Made by a program: the position numbers and the translations under genes. Shown piece by piece: positions 14,201 through 27,480 of a stretch of DNA of 64,000 bases (the stretch's first letter is position 1; each line of letters begins with the position of its first letter). The notes beneath the pieces were generated by a model, which was not told the DNA's origin, ran no database searches, and saw nothing but the letters and a program-made list of their open reading frames with translations. The stretch is from Apteryx mantelli (lineage: Eukaryota; Chordata; Aves; Apterygiformes; Apterygidae), in contig NC_089979.1 of NCBI RefSeq assembly GCF_036417845.1, positions 123,041,415 through 123,105,414 on the forward strand. The letters run 5' to 3'.

Positions 14201-17200
14201 CTGGTCTCAGCCTTTTTCTGGGAGTCAGTTAATTTAATGCTGCTCACAGCATAACTGCAGTAAGAATGCAGAATTTCAAGTGTCAAGTAAGTAAATTTGT
14301 ATTAAAGTAACTGCAGTTATACACAGCCTGCTCTCACTCCCATGGGAGGCTGTGGCAGTTTTGTGATGAACTTCACTGGAAGCAGAATTAGGATAATAAT
14401 CGATACAAGCACAGCCATCGTTTTGCATTTTCTTGTAGCTGCCAAAGCCTACAATAGTGAAAAGCAAAGGGTTTTTTAGATTACAGAGCAAAGGCCTACA
14501 GAGATTTCAGCTACTCTGTGAATAATGGCATGTGATCAAGTCCTTTTGTGAACAAAAAAAGGAGAATTTCCCTGTTACGTGCACATAATTCCAATGCTAT
14601 GCCTAGTTATTTGTTTCACTGCTAGTTAGATCACTGTACGGTGTTTAGTTGCACAAAGGGTTTTGGTCAATGAATGCATTTTTTCATTTCTAATATAAAT
14701 ATTGTTTTGTGCCTTAATTATGTTAATGGCAAATGGATCACCGGTGTAACAAAAGCAAAACTAATTTTAGTACTGTGAATAACCACTGTGCTCAAAAAGT
14801 AACCACTTCCTTCAGTTACACATACAATCAGGTATCTGAAAAAGTCATTCAATATATTGCAAGTTTGATTGCTTTTTCAAAAAAAGTAATAATTGAGAAA
14901 ACAGCAGTTTGCTTGCCCAAATGGCAGTGGGTGTCTTTTGGAAGTGGGCCAGAGGGATTAATAGGAGGCAACCAGTGATGCAGGTGGATACATGAGGTTG
15001 CTCCCTTGGTGCATCTGAAGTCAGTTGTGAAGAGAAATGCACGTTGAGCACTGCTACCACAGAAAAGCTGAGTTGCAAGAAGGAAGGTGTGATTATACTG
15101 ATGAGTGACAAGTGCAAAATATGATCAGCCATTCCCAGATAACTGCGGCTTATTCCACACTTCTGCTCTGAAGATTATGGTAGGAAAATCCTTATTTGGC
15201 TGCCGTGGCCAGCTAACCTAAAAAAATAACAAGTTCTCTAAATAGAAATTATTTTCCAAGCAGATAACTCAGCCTGCTTCAGGGGAGCCTGGACAATTCC
15301 CATGGATTGCATTCAAGGTTGATTCAATGACACATCCTAAATTTCTGCCAAGAGTCTACCCACCTCAGAGCAACCTGATATACCCAGAACAAATGGGCAG
15401 GAGAAAGGGCAGTGCTAAGCACTGACTCTTCCTCCTGGGACATTAACTGTACATTGACGAGACCTCTAGATTTTAGAAAGTGCTTACAGAAGTGTAGTGA
15501 AAATTACTTGCAAGGAGCCAGAAGCTCCCCTTGGCATCCCAAAGTGGAAAATCATTGTTTGCTTTGCTCTTTTGTTTGGTGTTGGTAATGTGACTCATCA
15601 AAAACTTGTGCAGTTATCACAGAAACATACCTGAACAAAAGAAACCCCTACAGACAGAGGCAGTGGTCCCTCAGAACATCAAGACCAAACATTTTGCAGT
15701 GCCCCAGAAAGCCAACCAGGCCTCCATAACAGATATTCCTGACATGAAAGTCCATTGCTTCCTCCGCACTGTAACATCCAGCCCTTCGCACCACCAAACT
15801 GTATTTGGAGAATGCACACACAGGCCATTTCTATGCTCTGCCACAGATCTGCCAGGCAATTAGTCACTAGACTAATAATCACTAGAACAGCCACTACTTA
15901 GATAGGTTTGTCCTACATGTCTGCAGGCTAAGGGACAAGTTTCTAACTTGAGAGCGTGGCTTGAGCTACTAGCAGGTTAGGAGAAGTCTGCTGACAGCAA
16001 AGGCACCAGCGCCCCTTGCCCCCTGCCAAAAAAAACAGGGTGGCTTGCATTGGCTGTCGCTGCAACTCAGCACGTGCTTTCTGCTACAGGCGCAGAAGAC
16101 CACACGCAGCCTCATCTCATTAAAATGTCACTCTAGTCACTCCTCGGGGAGCTGCAGCCAAAACTTGCCTGTGCTCACTCCCTCAGGTGCACAGAAGCCA
16201 GCCTCCTTGCAGTCACTGCTAACCCATCGGCTCCTTTTATTCCTTTCAGAGCTGATTCAGGAATTACCAGCGTTTGCCAGAAACACGAAAGAAATGCCAG
16301 AGTCTGTGAAGGTGTACACAAGGACAGCCTTTTCTTCCCCCTCCCCCCATCTGCTTTTACCCTGCACGCAGTCAGGAAGAAGTATATTGTATAGTTCTTT
16401 TAGTAGCAAGTCCTGCTACTATTCAGTATGATTGCTGGGATTCAAAGGGTTTCAATTTTCAGTACTTTCCTCTGTGTATACTCTCTTTTGACAACATGAT
16501 GTCTTATGTAGTCATTTTGCAGGTCTTCCGATGATCTGGGAAAGAGGTGTGATGGACAGATTTGGCCATTGCCTTGTGCGCTTGGATAAAGAAGGATAAG
16601 GAGGGTCATAGATGCTCTCTGGCTTTGCCTGCCCTTGGGTCTGCCAGATTTGATGTTTGCATTTTGTTTCATTCATTCACCACACTATCAGTGTAACCCA
16701 CGACAACATGGGTGACATTTGTTGTGAGCGGGCCCCTTTTTCATTAAGAATTGGCCTAAATCCACACACATTTAATGGTAATTGCCAGGCAGGCAGCACA
16801 GAGCAAATACCTTTTATTTCAAATCCAAGACAAGTCAGTGCTGGTTGATAGTTTGTTGGCGCTTTCCTACATTAATTAAGTACCTCTCATCTAATATTAC
16901 ACATGGTCTTTCTGAAAACCTCTAGTGAAAAGTCTATTTGTTAAAAGTGCCAGTTTAAGTCAAAACAACATCCAATATTGCAAATTAGGATTCCAGATTC
17001 CAGGATGAGATCTATTAGTCTTTCCCTGTTTAGTTAATTAAAAACATGGAAGGACAGAATTTGTTCTGTCATTCTTCTATCCATAGGACTCCTTACAGTA
17101 GCTAAGAAAATACCAAATTCCCTTCATTTATCTTAAGATATCGGCTGACTTATCCACCTGCGAGGAAAGAATGTTTTTGCTTAGCTTGCTTAACTAAATG

Positions 17201-20200
17201 AATCTTGGTTCACTTGCTTGCAGCTGAAGACAAATTAGGCTGATTATATACGAAAGGGCATACAGTACATCTAGGAATTAAACTGTGACTGGGTACTTAG
17301 GATGAATGAAATGAATAGGCAGCAATAGCTTTGCATTTCTCTGAACAATCAGCAGTCCCCTTCTCTCTCAGTCTTTTTAAGGCACTTTCCAAATAATCCT
17401 TGGTGTTATTCTTGTTTGTGTTTAAGTTGCTGTTTTGCAAGTCTGGATTTTTAAAGAAACAAAAAATCCACATGCAAACTTTTTCACTTGGGTACGTGAA
17501 GCATTACATAGCTCAGTACCTTACTGCAACACTGCCTTTCATACCTCAGCTGAGGAATTCTTCCCAACCCACTTCATTACACTGCTTGGTGTGCGTATCA
17601 CTGAGATAAGTAAAAACAACATTGTATCCTCCAGCACTGTATTTCTCACATCTGTTTTATTCTATGGGATGCTGTGGAACATATATCGTATCCAATGTAC
17701 AAGTGTTTGACAGGTGGTATTTGACTTTCACCAGTCTTGGTTGTATGGGGAGTATGCCGAAATACTGAGTTTTTCACATGTGGATGAATTTCAGTAACAA
17801 GCACATTTTAGCCCAAATCACAATCATCCTCCTTTGAAAAGAACAGTAATTGGTGACAAAATCTGTGGCATGCAGTTGCATCAAATGCAAATTTGGGCTA
17901 ATAAAGACCTCACATGCTAAGCTGCATTAGGAGAATAAAATGAACCATAATTTTGGCAAAAAGTAATTCTTTGCTAATATTTTTGGCACAATGGTTTTTG
18001 AGTGAATATTTGTAATTTTAGTGTTCATGTGATAAAAGTGAGGATTCAAAATATACAGACAGAAAGGTTTTACAGGAATGCTCTTGCGGCGTACCATTAA
18101 CATGAGGTCGTCCCTTGTACTACTGCTTCTCATTCATATGCAACACATTGATATATCTTTGACAAACTGGAACTTTAGCTGTCCAGATCCCCTTTGAAGA
18201 ACACATCTTCATTTGTGCTATTCCAGGTACTTGCTGAGACGCAGTAATTCCAGTTTTGTGCTCTCTCCTCTCAGTGTGGATTCAAAATAAAGGTGCAAGA
18301 TTGCCTCTGTAGTTGTTTGAGTCAATGCAGACTTAGGCCAGTGACAGCCCTTTGCAGTGGTGGTTTTGCAGCTGCAAAACCTAATCACGGGATCAAGAAG
18401 ATGTTTGCTCCTGTGGTTGATGTTAGCAGGGGAAGGAAAAGCAATTCCCCTAACAACAGAAGACATACGCTTCTTGAATACTGGGCATTGCCCATATACT
18501 GGCATGAGATGAAAAATGGAAGGAAAATATCTGTGCCAGGGCAGGACAGAGGCTCTGCCCTCTCTTTTGAAAGCAATGTACAATTTCTGGGAAAGATGGT
18601 AGAGGCCTGGGCTGACCAGAATCCTTCTGGGGATATTCCCAGGGAAATTTCTCCAAACAAAGAACTACACTAAGGCATTCGGAGTTCATAGACCAAAAGT
18701 CTTTCTATTTTATGAGCATCTTAAGGAGAGATGGTCTTGTGGGGTACCTTGATTTGTATTTGCAACTATGCATAACTTCTCATCCATTTGCAATTGCATT
18801 ATCACCCCTAAAGTGCAGATGGGCAACTGAAAGACAGATATTGATAGTGATTTCCCCACTGTAACATAGGGAGCCCATGGCAAAGCAAATACTGAACCCA
18901 GGTCATTGGAGTCTCAGCTCACAACTTTAACTAAAAGCATCTTTTCTTCCTGTCACAAGTTTTTCCAAAATATGATTGTTCTTTCCATCTGCACCTGCAT
19001 TCCTGCAGCTTGATTATCTTCTCTCCCTGCATTTGCTTCCCAGCTGACCTCTGCCTGTATTCCTGAGATCATCCTCTCTCCCTGGTGAGTGCTGACTCAA
19101 CTGCTATGGGTGGCTCTAATTCCTAGTATCTTTCTTGGGTTTTCTCCACTCTGTTTTAGCACTATGGGCAGTCATAGCAGCCTGGCTCTTGTGCCTTCTC
19201 ATTCCAGCTGCTTTAACAAACTTTTGGGCTCAGGAGGAGCAAGAGAGCACTGTCTAGACCGTAAGCAAATGCTTTTTTGTCTCACTAATGATACCCAGAT
19301 CACTGTAAGAACTTCAGACCTAGACACTCTCTGTGTACTGAAATGTGATTCTAATCTTATTAAGAAAAGCAGAACAAAACTTTTCTTTCAAACAAAGCTA
19401 GGCTGACATAAACACAGAGAACACACTGTAACACTTGCTTAGCACATTTCTGACTGCAAAAGCACGGAAAGCAAATATAACAAGCCAAATCTCCAGCCTG
19501 AGATAACTTAGTTGATATGAGGCAGGATATGGTTCTTGGTCTGAATTGGATGCTATCTTATTAAATGCTGATAGGTACTCATGAATATAAGTTAGCAGTT
19601 TCCCTTTATCTAATGTTTTTGTTTTCCTCTGATTTGACAGGCTGCTGGTTTACTATATAAACTTGCTTTTGATGCATTGACATACCAAGAATTTATCAAT
19701 CATGAGGAAAACAAGACAAACGATCATAATATTGTTTTGATTTGTTTTGTTTTGTAACACAATAGTTGAGCTTTCATGATATAAGCCCCATAATAAAATG
19801 ATTAACTACATACAGGAGTGCATATCCAGCTTTCTCTTGAAAAAATTGCATTACAAACACACACGCATATATTTCTATAAAAGCCATATAAATTGATACT
19901 CAGTCATATCCTAACTTACAGAACATACACTACAGGCAATCAGAGAGATAAACCCTTGTCGAACAATGAACAGCTTTGTCTCTTTCCTAGCTACAATTCT
20001 CCACCATGTTGAAAACAATTTTGCATCTACTGCTGAATCCAGGCTCTGAATTCTGAACACTGTTATATCACTATGCTGTATATTCACCAAATGGCAGATT
20101 AAAATATACACAAGCATCATATTATACCATTATCAGGAGAGCACAAATACATATTTGCCTCTTTTCAGATATTATTTAGTTTTAAGATGCTGCATTTCTT

Positions 20201-23200
20201 TCCAGAAAAGACTGTTTAGGAATTTACATTTTTACACTATTGTAATGTGATAGGTACCCAAAGAAAAAAAAACACAAATGCAGTAATTCATTTTATACAT
20301 ATTTTGTACAGAATGATCAGTGTTTCTTAAAAATCAGGACAAAGCAACACCCATCAGAAATGTGAATATTTTGTAAAATAACAGGGGGGGTTTGGTGACA
20401 TAAATCATGAGGAACTGTTTAAAATTTTACATTAAGGCTGAAGTATATTAATGTAACAAAAAGATACCCTTATTAACATTAACAACTAGCTTGTTTTAAC
20501 AGCTCTTAACTAACCGATCCTCTCAATGATTTTATCAGGTATAGAAAGCTGCAGTATCTCCATAAGTCTATATGTAGGGAAATTAAAAAAAAAAAATTGT
20601 TGCATAGTGAGAAATAAACCAGGATCAGAGCTCGGGCTCGGTATGTATCAGGAAATTCCTCATCTTTTCCGCTCACTAGACTGCAGTTACTTACTGCGCT
20701 GTCAGTCCAGCTCAGGGAGGAGAGGAGGCAGGTGCATTACAGGTGCCTATGGACCTGAGGAACACCTGGGAAGAAACCTGGCCACGCTGGGCTCCTACCT
20801 CACTGGGGCTTAGAGGAGTTTCTGAAGAAAAATTCCAACTTACACGCAAGTCAGATTGTGCCTTTTTTCTATAATGAGTGTGAATGAGGCCACATTGCAT
20901 ACAAATAAAAATAAACCTACCTAAAAGCAATGGAATTACAGTCTCAGTTGAACTACACGTTTTACACTACTGCTGTATGAAGAATTGCATTTAAAAACTG
21001 AGATCAACCCTTTTAGACATACAGGCATTCCCCAGCTAGATAACTAAACAAACGCCCCAGGTAAGAGATGTAAAGAATATTTTTTGAGAATGTCTTCGTC
21101 TAGAAAGGACCCCTGTGCCCAGATATGAGCTGTGGCCAGAATCTTGGTGTTCAGACAACAGATTTGCAGAAGCTGTTTATGCCTTAAAAATAGATCTGTG
21201 TAGTGTTGACTTCCCTGCATTCTTGAAAAATGCTGTAAAGAAGTATCTTTTGGACCTGTGGTCAATGGACTCATTTTAAGTGATTCACAAATGGCCTGTT
21301 TTTAATAAACTAAGATTTCTCATATAGAGTCTTCATCTCCACTGGAAAAACTGAGGGATTTACAAATTAAAAAAAAAAAAGGCTGACAACTGTAGAATTG
21401 GCATCACTGAGATAAGCAGACAAACAGCAGAGAAGGACAGTGTCACTTTACAAAAGATTGGCTGCACCAGTTGCCTTCACCATGCAGATTTGTATCTAAA
21501 CAGCAAGTTTCACTGGGGGACTGACTCACGGAGACATCAGCAGGTTTGTAATGCAATATATAGAAGAAGAACAAAGCCGGGACTGGGGTTTATTTTAACT
21601 GTAATTTATCTACACAATGTCCATTCAGACAGGAGACACCACACCTCTCCTGAGCCAAGTGTATGTGTGTCCACAACACTGATTATGAAACTGATGTTTG
21701 AGCTACAGTCAGTATATAAACCCAGTTTATGAAACCATAAGACATCCTGGAATCACGACACACAAAACTTTTCTGGGGATATAACTGGGTTTCAAAACAT
21801 TTTGTTTTACTACTTTTCTACATTATTTTTGGTTTTACATACATTGCTATTTCCTAGTTCTGAGTAAAACTGTAAATAAATGCAAGATCTCTTCCACAGA
21901 AACAAGAAAGAACAGATATCTCAGAACACTGCTAACCAAATTTGCAGACTCACTCCATTCCAATAGCATCTAAAACATTTGGTTGCTAATTCAAATCTAA
22001 CTGGCAAACCTTCCATCCAGGATTTCCTGCATTTGACCAGTCTATTTAGAATACCCAGCAACTCCCTTTTCTTTAAGGTTCAAAAGCTCAATAAATGTGT
22101 CAAATGATCATTTTAAAGGAATAATTAAGGCAGCATGAAATATGAGGCAAAAATGGAACCTGTACCTACTATCCTCTAATATCTTCCCTTTCATATTATC
22201 AAAACATCAAGTTTTTAAGCCTGCTGAACTACAACAGCTATGAAAGCCTGAGCTCAAACAGAAGCTCATTATGAGAGGCATTTCCTAAAGCTGCTTTAGC
22301 AGGTGTTTCCTGCTGAAATGGGGAGGGTCATGAATGTAAATCTCATTTTGAATTTTTCTAACCCCAGGGTTAATATTCAGTAGTGCTGCCACTCTCACCG
22401 CCATCTGCACTAGAAAGTAGTTCAAACTGAACTAGATAGCACTTGATCCCACTGAGTGAGCCCAATTGTTTGCATTCTTGCACAAATGTGTGAACGACAG
22501 CCTTCCGGCGAAGCAAATGCTGGTTCTGCTCCCTTCAAAGGGTTTGTGAGTGATCCTTGCCCTGCTGACTTCATCCTTAATTGTCCTACACGGTGGGGAG
22601 CAATTAAAAATAAATGGTAGCTTGCTGCGCTGCTGTAAGGGGGAGTTTTGCAACTCCAGGCACGAGCGCAACTACCTTAGTCCACTGCATATGCCATGGA
22701 CTGAGAATGGCAAGAGGGAAAGGAGAAAGACCTGGGTATTCTGAGTAAGTGCCATGGAAAAATCACATTGTAGGTTGCAAAAAATCATCATTAGCCTTAT
22801 GATTAAAGGTTTGATTGCCTGGAGCAATAACTTTCCCTGATGTTTCTGCAGAATGTGGAATGGCATTTCCTATCATGCCTGTAGTCCAGAAATGGAATTT
22901 TTCATATCATCTTAGCAAGACACTATGTTCCCCCTTCCATACAATCTCAGCAGAGAGAGCAGAGTGTTTCCTACCCGAGTGGAAAAATGAGGTGTCTCCA
23001 AATGAAATATCCAATACCAAAAGTCGTAAAACTAGTTTTTTAATGAAAGATGACTAATCTTGAAAAAAGCAGTGTCCCATAACTGCATCATCACAGATTC
23101 TCTGAAAGTTTAATCACAGGAGATGGATTTTGAACCAACCATTAACTCTCCATGATCATCTGTATCAAGCAATGGGGTTTGGGATCAATTTCTAACTACT

Positions 23201-23651
23201 TATTAATGAAAATCTGCTGTTAGGAAGAACTGAAAATCCTTATCATTTACAGAATTAAAAACTGAATTAAAAATACTGACTTCTGCTAGGGATTCTGTCC
23301 TGTTCATTAAATGAACACACCAGCCCATAGCTCCATGATATTCATAAATGGATTAAAACACAGACAGGGGAAACTGAGACTCACTTGATTCTCCTTTGTT
23401 CCTTGGAGACATATGACATTAAAGGGGTCAGCTTCACCCAGGAACTAACCAAATAATTCAGGTCAGCAACAGCTACTTTATAAACGCAGTGTGTAGATCA
23501 TTGGCAAACTGTAGGGTTGCACATCTCTTTTTTTATCTTGCTGCTTTACTATAAAGCATTTCAATGCTTCCTGTATCAGAATTGTGTGATACCTCCAGGG
23601 AGGTCTCCTAATTTCATGGTGGAATAAAAGGGGGCAAAGCCTACACTGGAA
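8263..23651. other. Intergenic DNA, no supported gene
   Basis: I see no gene in this 15.4-kb stretch. Open frames are short (up to 132 codons) and none has a recognisable motif. Apart from a possible CR1 tail scrap near 10,350 there is no clear transposon. Small low-complexity spots include a TTTTG-rich run near 19,735-19,757, a poly-A run near 20,585 and a seven-G run near 20,384. Unrecognised ancient repeats are likely but cannot be named by eye. Confidence 0.55.
10318..10377 (-). mobile_element. Possible short CR1 3'-tail fragment
   Basis: The stretch holding TTCAGGCTAGATGGGATCTC and GGTCATCTGGCCCATCTCCC resembles the terminal CR1 words seen at the minus-strand ends of the longer copies (gaggttggaagggacc...gatcatctagtccaacccc). 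It is only about 60 bp and diverged, so it is a possible old scrap and could be chance similarity. Confidence 0.4.
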
Positions 23652-23678
23652 AATCACAGAATCACAGAATCACAGAAT
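23652..23678 (-). repeat. CR1 3'-terminal 8-bp microsatellite
   Basis: About three copies of AATCACAG (ATTCTGTG... on the element's strand) mark the 3' end of the minus-strand CR1. This octamer tail is a hallmark of CR1 in birds and other reptiles and fixes the element's boundary and direction. Confidence 0.9.
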
Positions 23679-23742
23679 TGCTGAGGTTGGAAGGGACCCC
23701 TGGAGATCATCTAGTCCAACCCCCCTGCTCAAGCAGGGTCAC

Positions 23743-26604
23743 CTAGAGCACGTTGCACAGGATCGCGTCCAGGCGGGTTTTGAATATCTCCAGAGAAGGA
23801 GACTCCACAACCTCTCCGGGCAACCTGTTCCAGTGCTCTGTCACCCTCACAGTGAAAAAGTATTTCCTCATGTTCAGATGGAATTGTCTGTGTTTCAGTT
23901 TGTGCCCGTTGCCTCGCGTCCTGTCGCTGGGCACCACTGAAAAGAGTCTGGCCCCATCCTCTTGACACCCTCCCTTAAGATACTTGTACACATTGATAAG
24001 ATCCCCTCTCAGCCTTCTCTTCTCCAGGCTAAACAGGCCCAGCTCTCTCAGTCTTTCCTCATAAGAGAGATGCTCCAGTCCCCTAACCATCTTTGTAGCC
24101 CTTCGCTGGACTTGCTCCAGTAGTGCCACATCCCTCTTGTACTGGGGAGCCCAGAACTGGACGCAGAACTCCAGATGGGGCCTCACCAGGGCTGAGTAGA
24201 GGGGGAGAATCACCTCCCTCGACCTGCTGGCAACACTCTTCCTGATGCACCCCAGGATACCATTGGCCTTCTTGGCCACAAGGGCACATTGCTGCCTCAT
24301 GCTTAACTTGGTGTCCACCAGCACTCCCAGGTCCTTCTCTGCAGAGCTGCTTTCCAGCAGGTCAACCCCCAACCTGTACCGGTGCAGGGGGTTATTCCTC
24401 CCCAGGTGCAGGACTCTGCACTTGCCTTTGTTGAACTTCATGAGGTTCCTTTCCACCCAGCTCTCCAGCCTGTCCAGGTCTCTCTGAATGGCAGCACAGC
24501 CCTCTGGTGTATCGGTCACTCCTCCCAGTTTTGTATCGTCGGCAAACTTGCTGAGGGGGCACTCTGTCCCTTCATCCAGGTCATTGATGAAGAAGTTGAA
24601 CAAGACTGGACCCAGTCCTGACCCCTGAGGGACACCGCTAGCTACAGGCCTCCAACTAGACTCTGTGCCGCTGATCACAACTCTCTGAGCTCTGCCATTC
24701 AGCCAGTTCTCAGTCCACCTCACTGTCCACTCATCCAGCCCACACTTCCTGAGCTTGCCTGTGAGGATATTATGGGAGACAGTGTCAAAAGCCTTGCTGA
24801 GGTCAAGGTAGATAACATCCACTGCTCTCCCCTCATCTACCCAGCCAGTCATCCCATCATAGAAGGCTATCAGATTGGTTAAGCATGATTTCCCCTTGGT
24901 GAAGCCATGCTGACTACTCCTGATCACCTTCTTTTCCTCCACATGCTTGGAGATGGCCTCCAGGATGAGCTGCTCCATCACCTTTCCAGGGATGGAGGTG
25001 AGGCTGACTGGCCTGTAGTTCCCTGGGTCCTCCTTCTTGCCCTTTTTGAAGACGGGGGTGACACTGGCTTTCTTCCAGTCTTCAGGCACCTCTCCTGATC
25101 TCCATGAGCTTTCCAAGAGGATGGAGAGTGGCTTAGCAATAACGTCCGCCAGCTCCCTCAGCACTCGTGGGTGCATCCCATCAGGTCCCATGGATTTGTG
25201 GGTGTCAGGTTTGCTTAAATGATCTCTAACCCAATCCTCCTCGACCAAGGGAAAGTCTTCCTTTCTCCAGACTTTCTCTCTTGCCTCCAGGGTCTGGGGT
25301 TCCTGAGGGCTGGCCTGAGCAGTAAAGACTGAAGCAAAGGCAGCATTCAGTAACTCTGCCTTCCCTGCATCCTTCGTCACCAGGGCACCCACCCCGTCCA
25401 GCAAAGGGCCCACATTTTCCCTAGTCTTCCTCTTGCTACTGATGTATTTGAAGAAGCCCTTCTTGCTGTCCTTGACATCTCTCACCAGATTTAATTCCAA
25501 ACGGGCCTTAGCCTTCCTCGTCGCATCCCTGCATACTCTGACAACGTTCCTATATTCCTCCCAAGTGGCCTGTCCCCCTTTCCACTTTCTGTAGACTTCC
25601 TTCTTCTGGTTGAGTTTTGCCAGGAGCTCCTTGCTCATCCATGCAGGTCTCCTGCCTCCTTTGCTTGACTTCCTACTCATAGGGATGCACCGCTCTTGAG
25701 CCTGGAGGAAGTGATGTTTGAATATTAACCAGCTCTCTTGAACGCCCCTTCCTTCTAGGGCCCTCACCCATGGGATTCCTCCAAGTAGGTCCCTGAAGAG
25801 GCCAAAGTTTGCTCTCCTGAAGTCCAGGGTTGCGATCCTACTTAGTACCCTGCTGCCTCCTCACAGGATCCTGAACTCCACCATCTCATGGTCACTGCAG
25901 CCAAGGCTGCCCCCGACCTTCACATCTTCCACCAGTCCTTCTTTGTTTGTTAGTACGAGGTCCAGCAGCACACCTCTCCTTGTTGGCTCCTCCACCACCT
26001 GTGTCAAGAAGCTGTCACCAATGCTCTGCAGGAACCTCCAGGACTGTTTGTGCCTAGCTGTGTTGTCTTTCCAGCAGATATCAGGGTGGTTGAAGTCCCC
26101 CATGAGAACCAGGGCCTGGGATCATGAGGCTACTTCCAGCTGTCTGTAGAAGACCTCATCCACTTCCTCTTCTTGATCAGGTGGCCTGTAGTAAACACCC
26201 ACAACAGTGTCACCTCTATTAGCCTGCCCTTTGATCCTTATCCATAAGCTCTCGACTCGCTCTTCATCCACCCCTAGGCACAGCTCAATACTTTCCAGTT
26301 GCTCTCTCACATAAAGAGCAACTCCACCACCTCGCTTTCCTGGCCTGTCTTTCCTAAAAAGCACGTAGCCATCCATGACAGCACTCCAGTCATGCGAGCT
26401 ATCCCACCATGTCTCTGTAATGGCAATGAGATCATGGCCCTGCGACCGCACACAGATCTCTAGTTCTTCCTGTTTGTTCCCCAAGCTGCGTGCATTGGTG
26501 TACAGGCATTTCAGGGAGGTGATCGAGCATGCAGGTTTCCCAGGAGAGATATAAGAGGATCCTCCATAGCCACATCCCATGCGCACTTCCCTGGCTGCAT
26601 TCAC
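23743..26604 (-). pseudogene. CR1 ORF2 (endonuclease + reverse transcriptase) with two nonsense codons
   Basis: The frame has the same length (954 codons with stop) and register as the intact ORF2 at 30,110-32,971, but two TGA codons interrupt it. One is at about 26,124, after LEVAS, and the other at about 25,863, after EFRIL. In both places the intact copy has CGA, so both are CpG-to-TpG changes. The endonuclease motifs ([46 protein letters not shown]) and the reverse transcriptase motifs ([34 protein letters not shown]) remain. One motif residue differs: PQGSV in the intact copy is PQGSG here. The last 674 codons (25,767-23,743) are continuous. No frameshifts were seen, so the damage is recent. 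Confidence 0.9.
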
Positions 26605-26680
26605 CTGCTGGAGGCATCCTGACTTGAGCTGTCTTTTGCCAACTACCCTGGCACTATAACTCTCCCCTTCCCCGTCTTTC

Positions 26681-27445
26681 CTAGTTTAAAGCCCTCCTTA
26701 CCAGGTTGGCCAACCTGTTGGCAAAGACACGCGTGCCCTGCTTCGTGAGGTGGATCCCATCTCTCCCCAGCAGTTGTCGATCTTCAAACAGGGTCCCATG
26801 GTCGTAGAAACCAAAACCCTGTTGCCAACACCAGTGGCACAGCCAGTCGTTAACTTGGAAAGTCCATCTCCTCCTCTCATCCATCCCCCTCACTGGCAGG
26901 ATTGAGGAGATGATGACCTGGGCTCCCAGACCCTTGACCACCATCCCCAGAGCTCTGAAATCCTGCTTGATGGTCTCCAGTTTGCCCTTGGTGTCATTAG
27001 CGCCCACATGGAAGAGCAGCAGTGGGTAACAGTCCAAAGCGTGGACAAGCCTTGGCAGTCTTTCCATGACATCTCTCACGCGAGCCCCTGGCAGGCCACA
27101 AACCTCTCTAGACATGAGGTCAGGTCGGCAGATAGATGCCTCCATCCCCTGCAGCAGGGAGTCCCCCACAACAGTCACCCGCTGCTTCTCCCGGGCGTTC
27201 CGGCAGGGCACAGGGTCTGTTGTCCCAGTTACTTCCCTTGCAGCCATCCCCATCTCCTCATCCTGGAGGGCGCTAAACCTGTTCTTCAGCTGCAAGTCTG
27301 CGGGAGGAGTAGGAGCCTTTCTCCTCCCACACGCAGTGACCAGTTTCCAGCCTTCTTCTACGGTGTTATGATGTACCGTTTCACACGGCACAGAGCCCTC
27401 CGGCAACTCCACTGCTGTGGGGGGTTGGGACTCCCGAAGCTGCAC
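26681..27445 (-). CDS. CR1 ORF1 protein with SGNH/GDSL-type esterase domain (N-terminally incomplete)
   Basis: The 254-codon open frame contains the catalytic blocks of the SGNH hydrolase (esterase) fold: VVGDSLLQG with the nucleophile serine at residue 96, the GAND block at 148-151, and DGIHLTKQG with Asp229 and His232. Esterase domains of this sort are known in ORF1 of CR1-group LINEs, where the protein is thought to act in the RNA-protein particle, perhaps with lipid or chaperone functions. The listed first codon is GTG, and the frame stays open upstream to the element's edge. This is therefore an interior piece rather than a true start, and an N-terminal portion is missing. It ends in TAG; the ORF2 frame opens almost at the same point. 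The coding frame is undamaged over this length, but there is no evidence that it is expressed. Confidence 0.85.
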   Translation of the reverse strand: MQLRESQPPTAVELPEGSVPCETVHHNTVEEGWKLVTACGRRKAPTPPADLQLKNRFSALQDEEMGMAAREVTGTTDPVPCRNAREKQRVTVVGDSLLQGMEASICRPDLMSREVCGLPGARVRDVMERLPRLVHALDCYPLLLFHVGANDTKGKLETIKQDFRALGMVVKGLGAQVIISSILPVRGMDERRRWTFQVNDWLCHWCWQQGFGFYDHGTLFEDRQLLGRDGIHLTKQGTRVFANRLANLVRRALN

Positions 27446-27480
27446 AGTCTCCGAGAATACCCTGTCTATCTCTTGCTCAT

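Larger units (their letters stand above)
23652..27480 (-). mobile_element. Near full-length CR1 LINE, minus strand
   Basis: This is a CR1 non-LTR retrotransposon read right to left. It has, in order, an ORF1 part with an esterase domain (27,445-26,681), a 76-bp gap, ORF2 with endonuclease and reverse transcriptase (26,604-23,743), a short 3' UTR and the (ATTCTGTG)n tail, seen on the plus strand as AATCACAG repeats from 23,652. Its left-hand 2,975 bp match the plus-strand copy at 30,088-33,062; in the roughly 100 bp at the 3' end I counted about six differences, mostly at CpG sites. The 5' boundary near 27,480 is an estimate. The ORF1 frame is still open there without a plausible start, so the element is probably 5' truncated inside ORF1. 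I see no target-site duplication, as expected for CR1. Confidence 0.93.
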
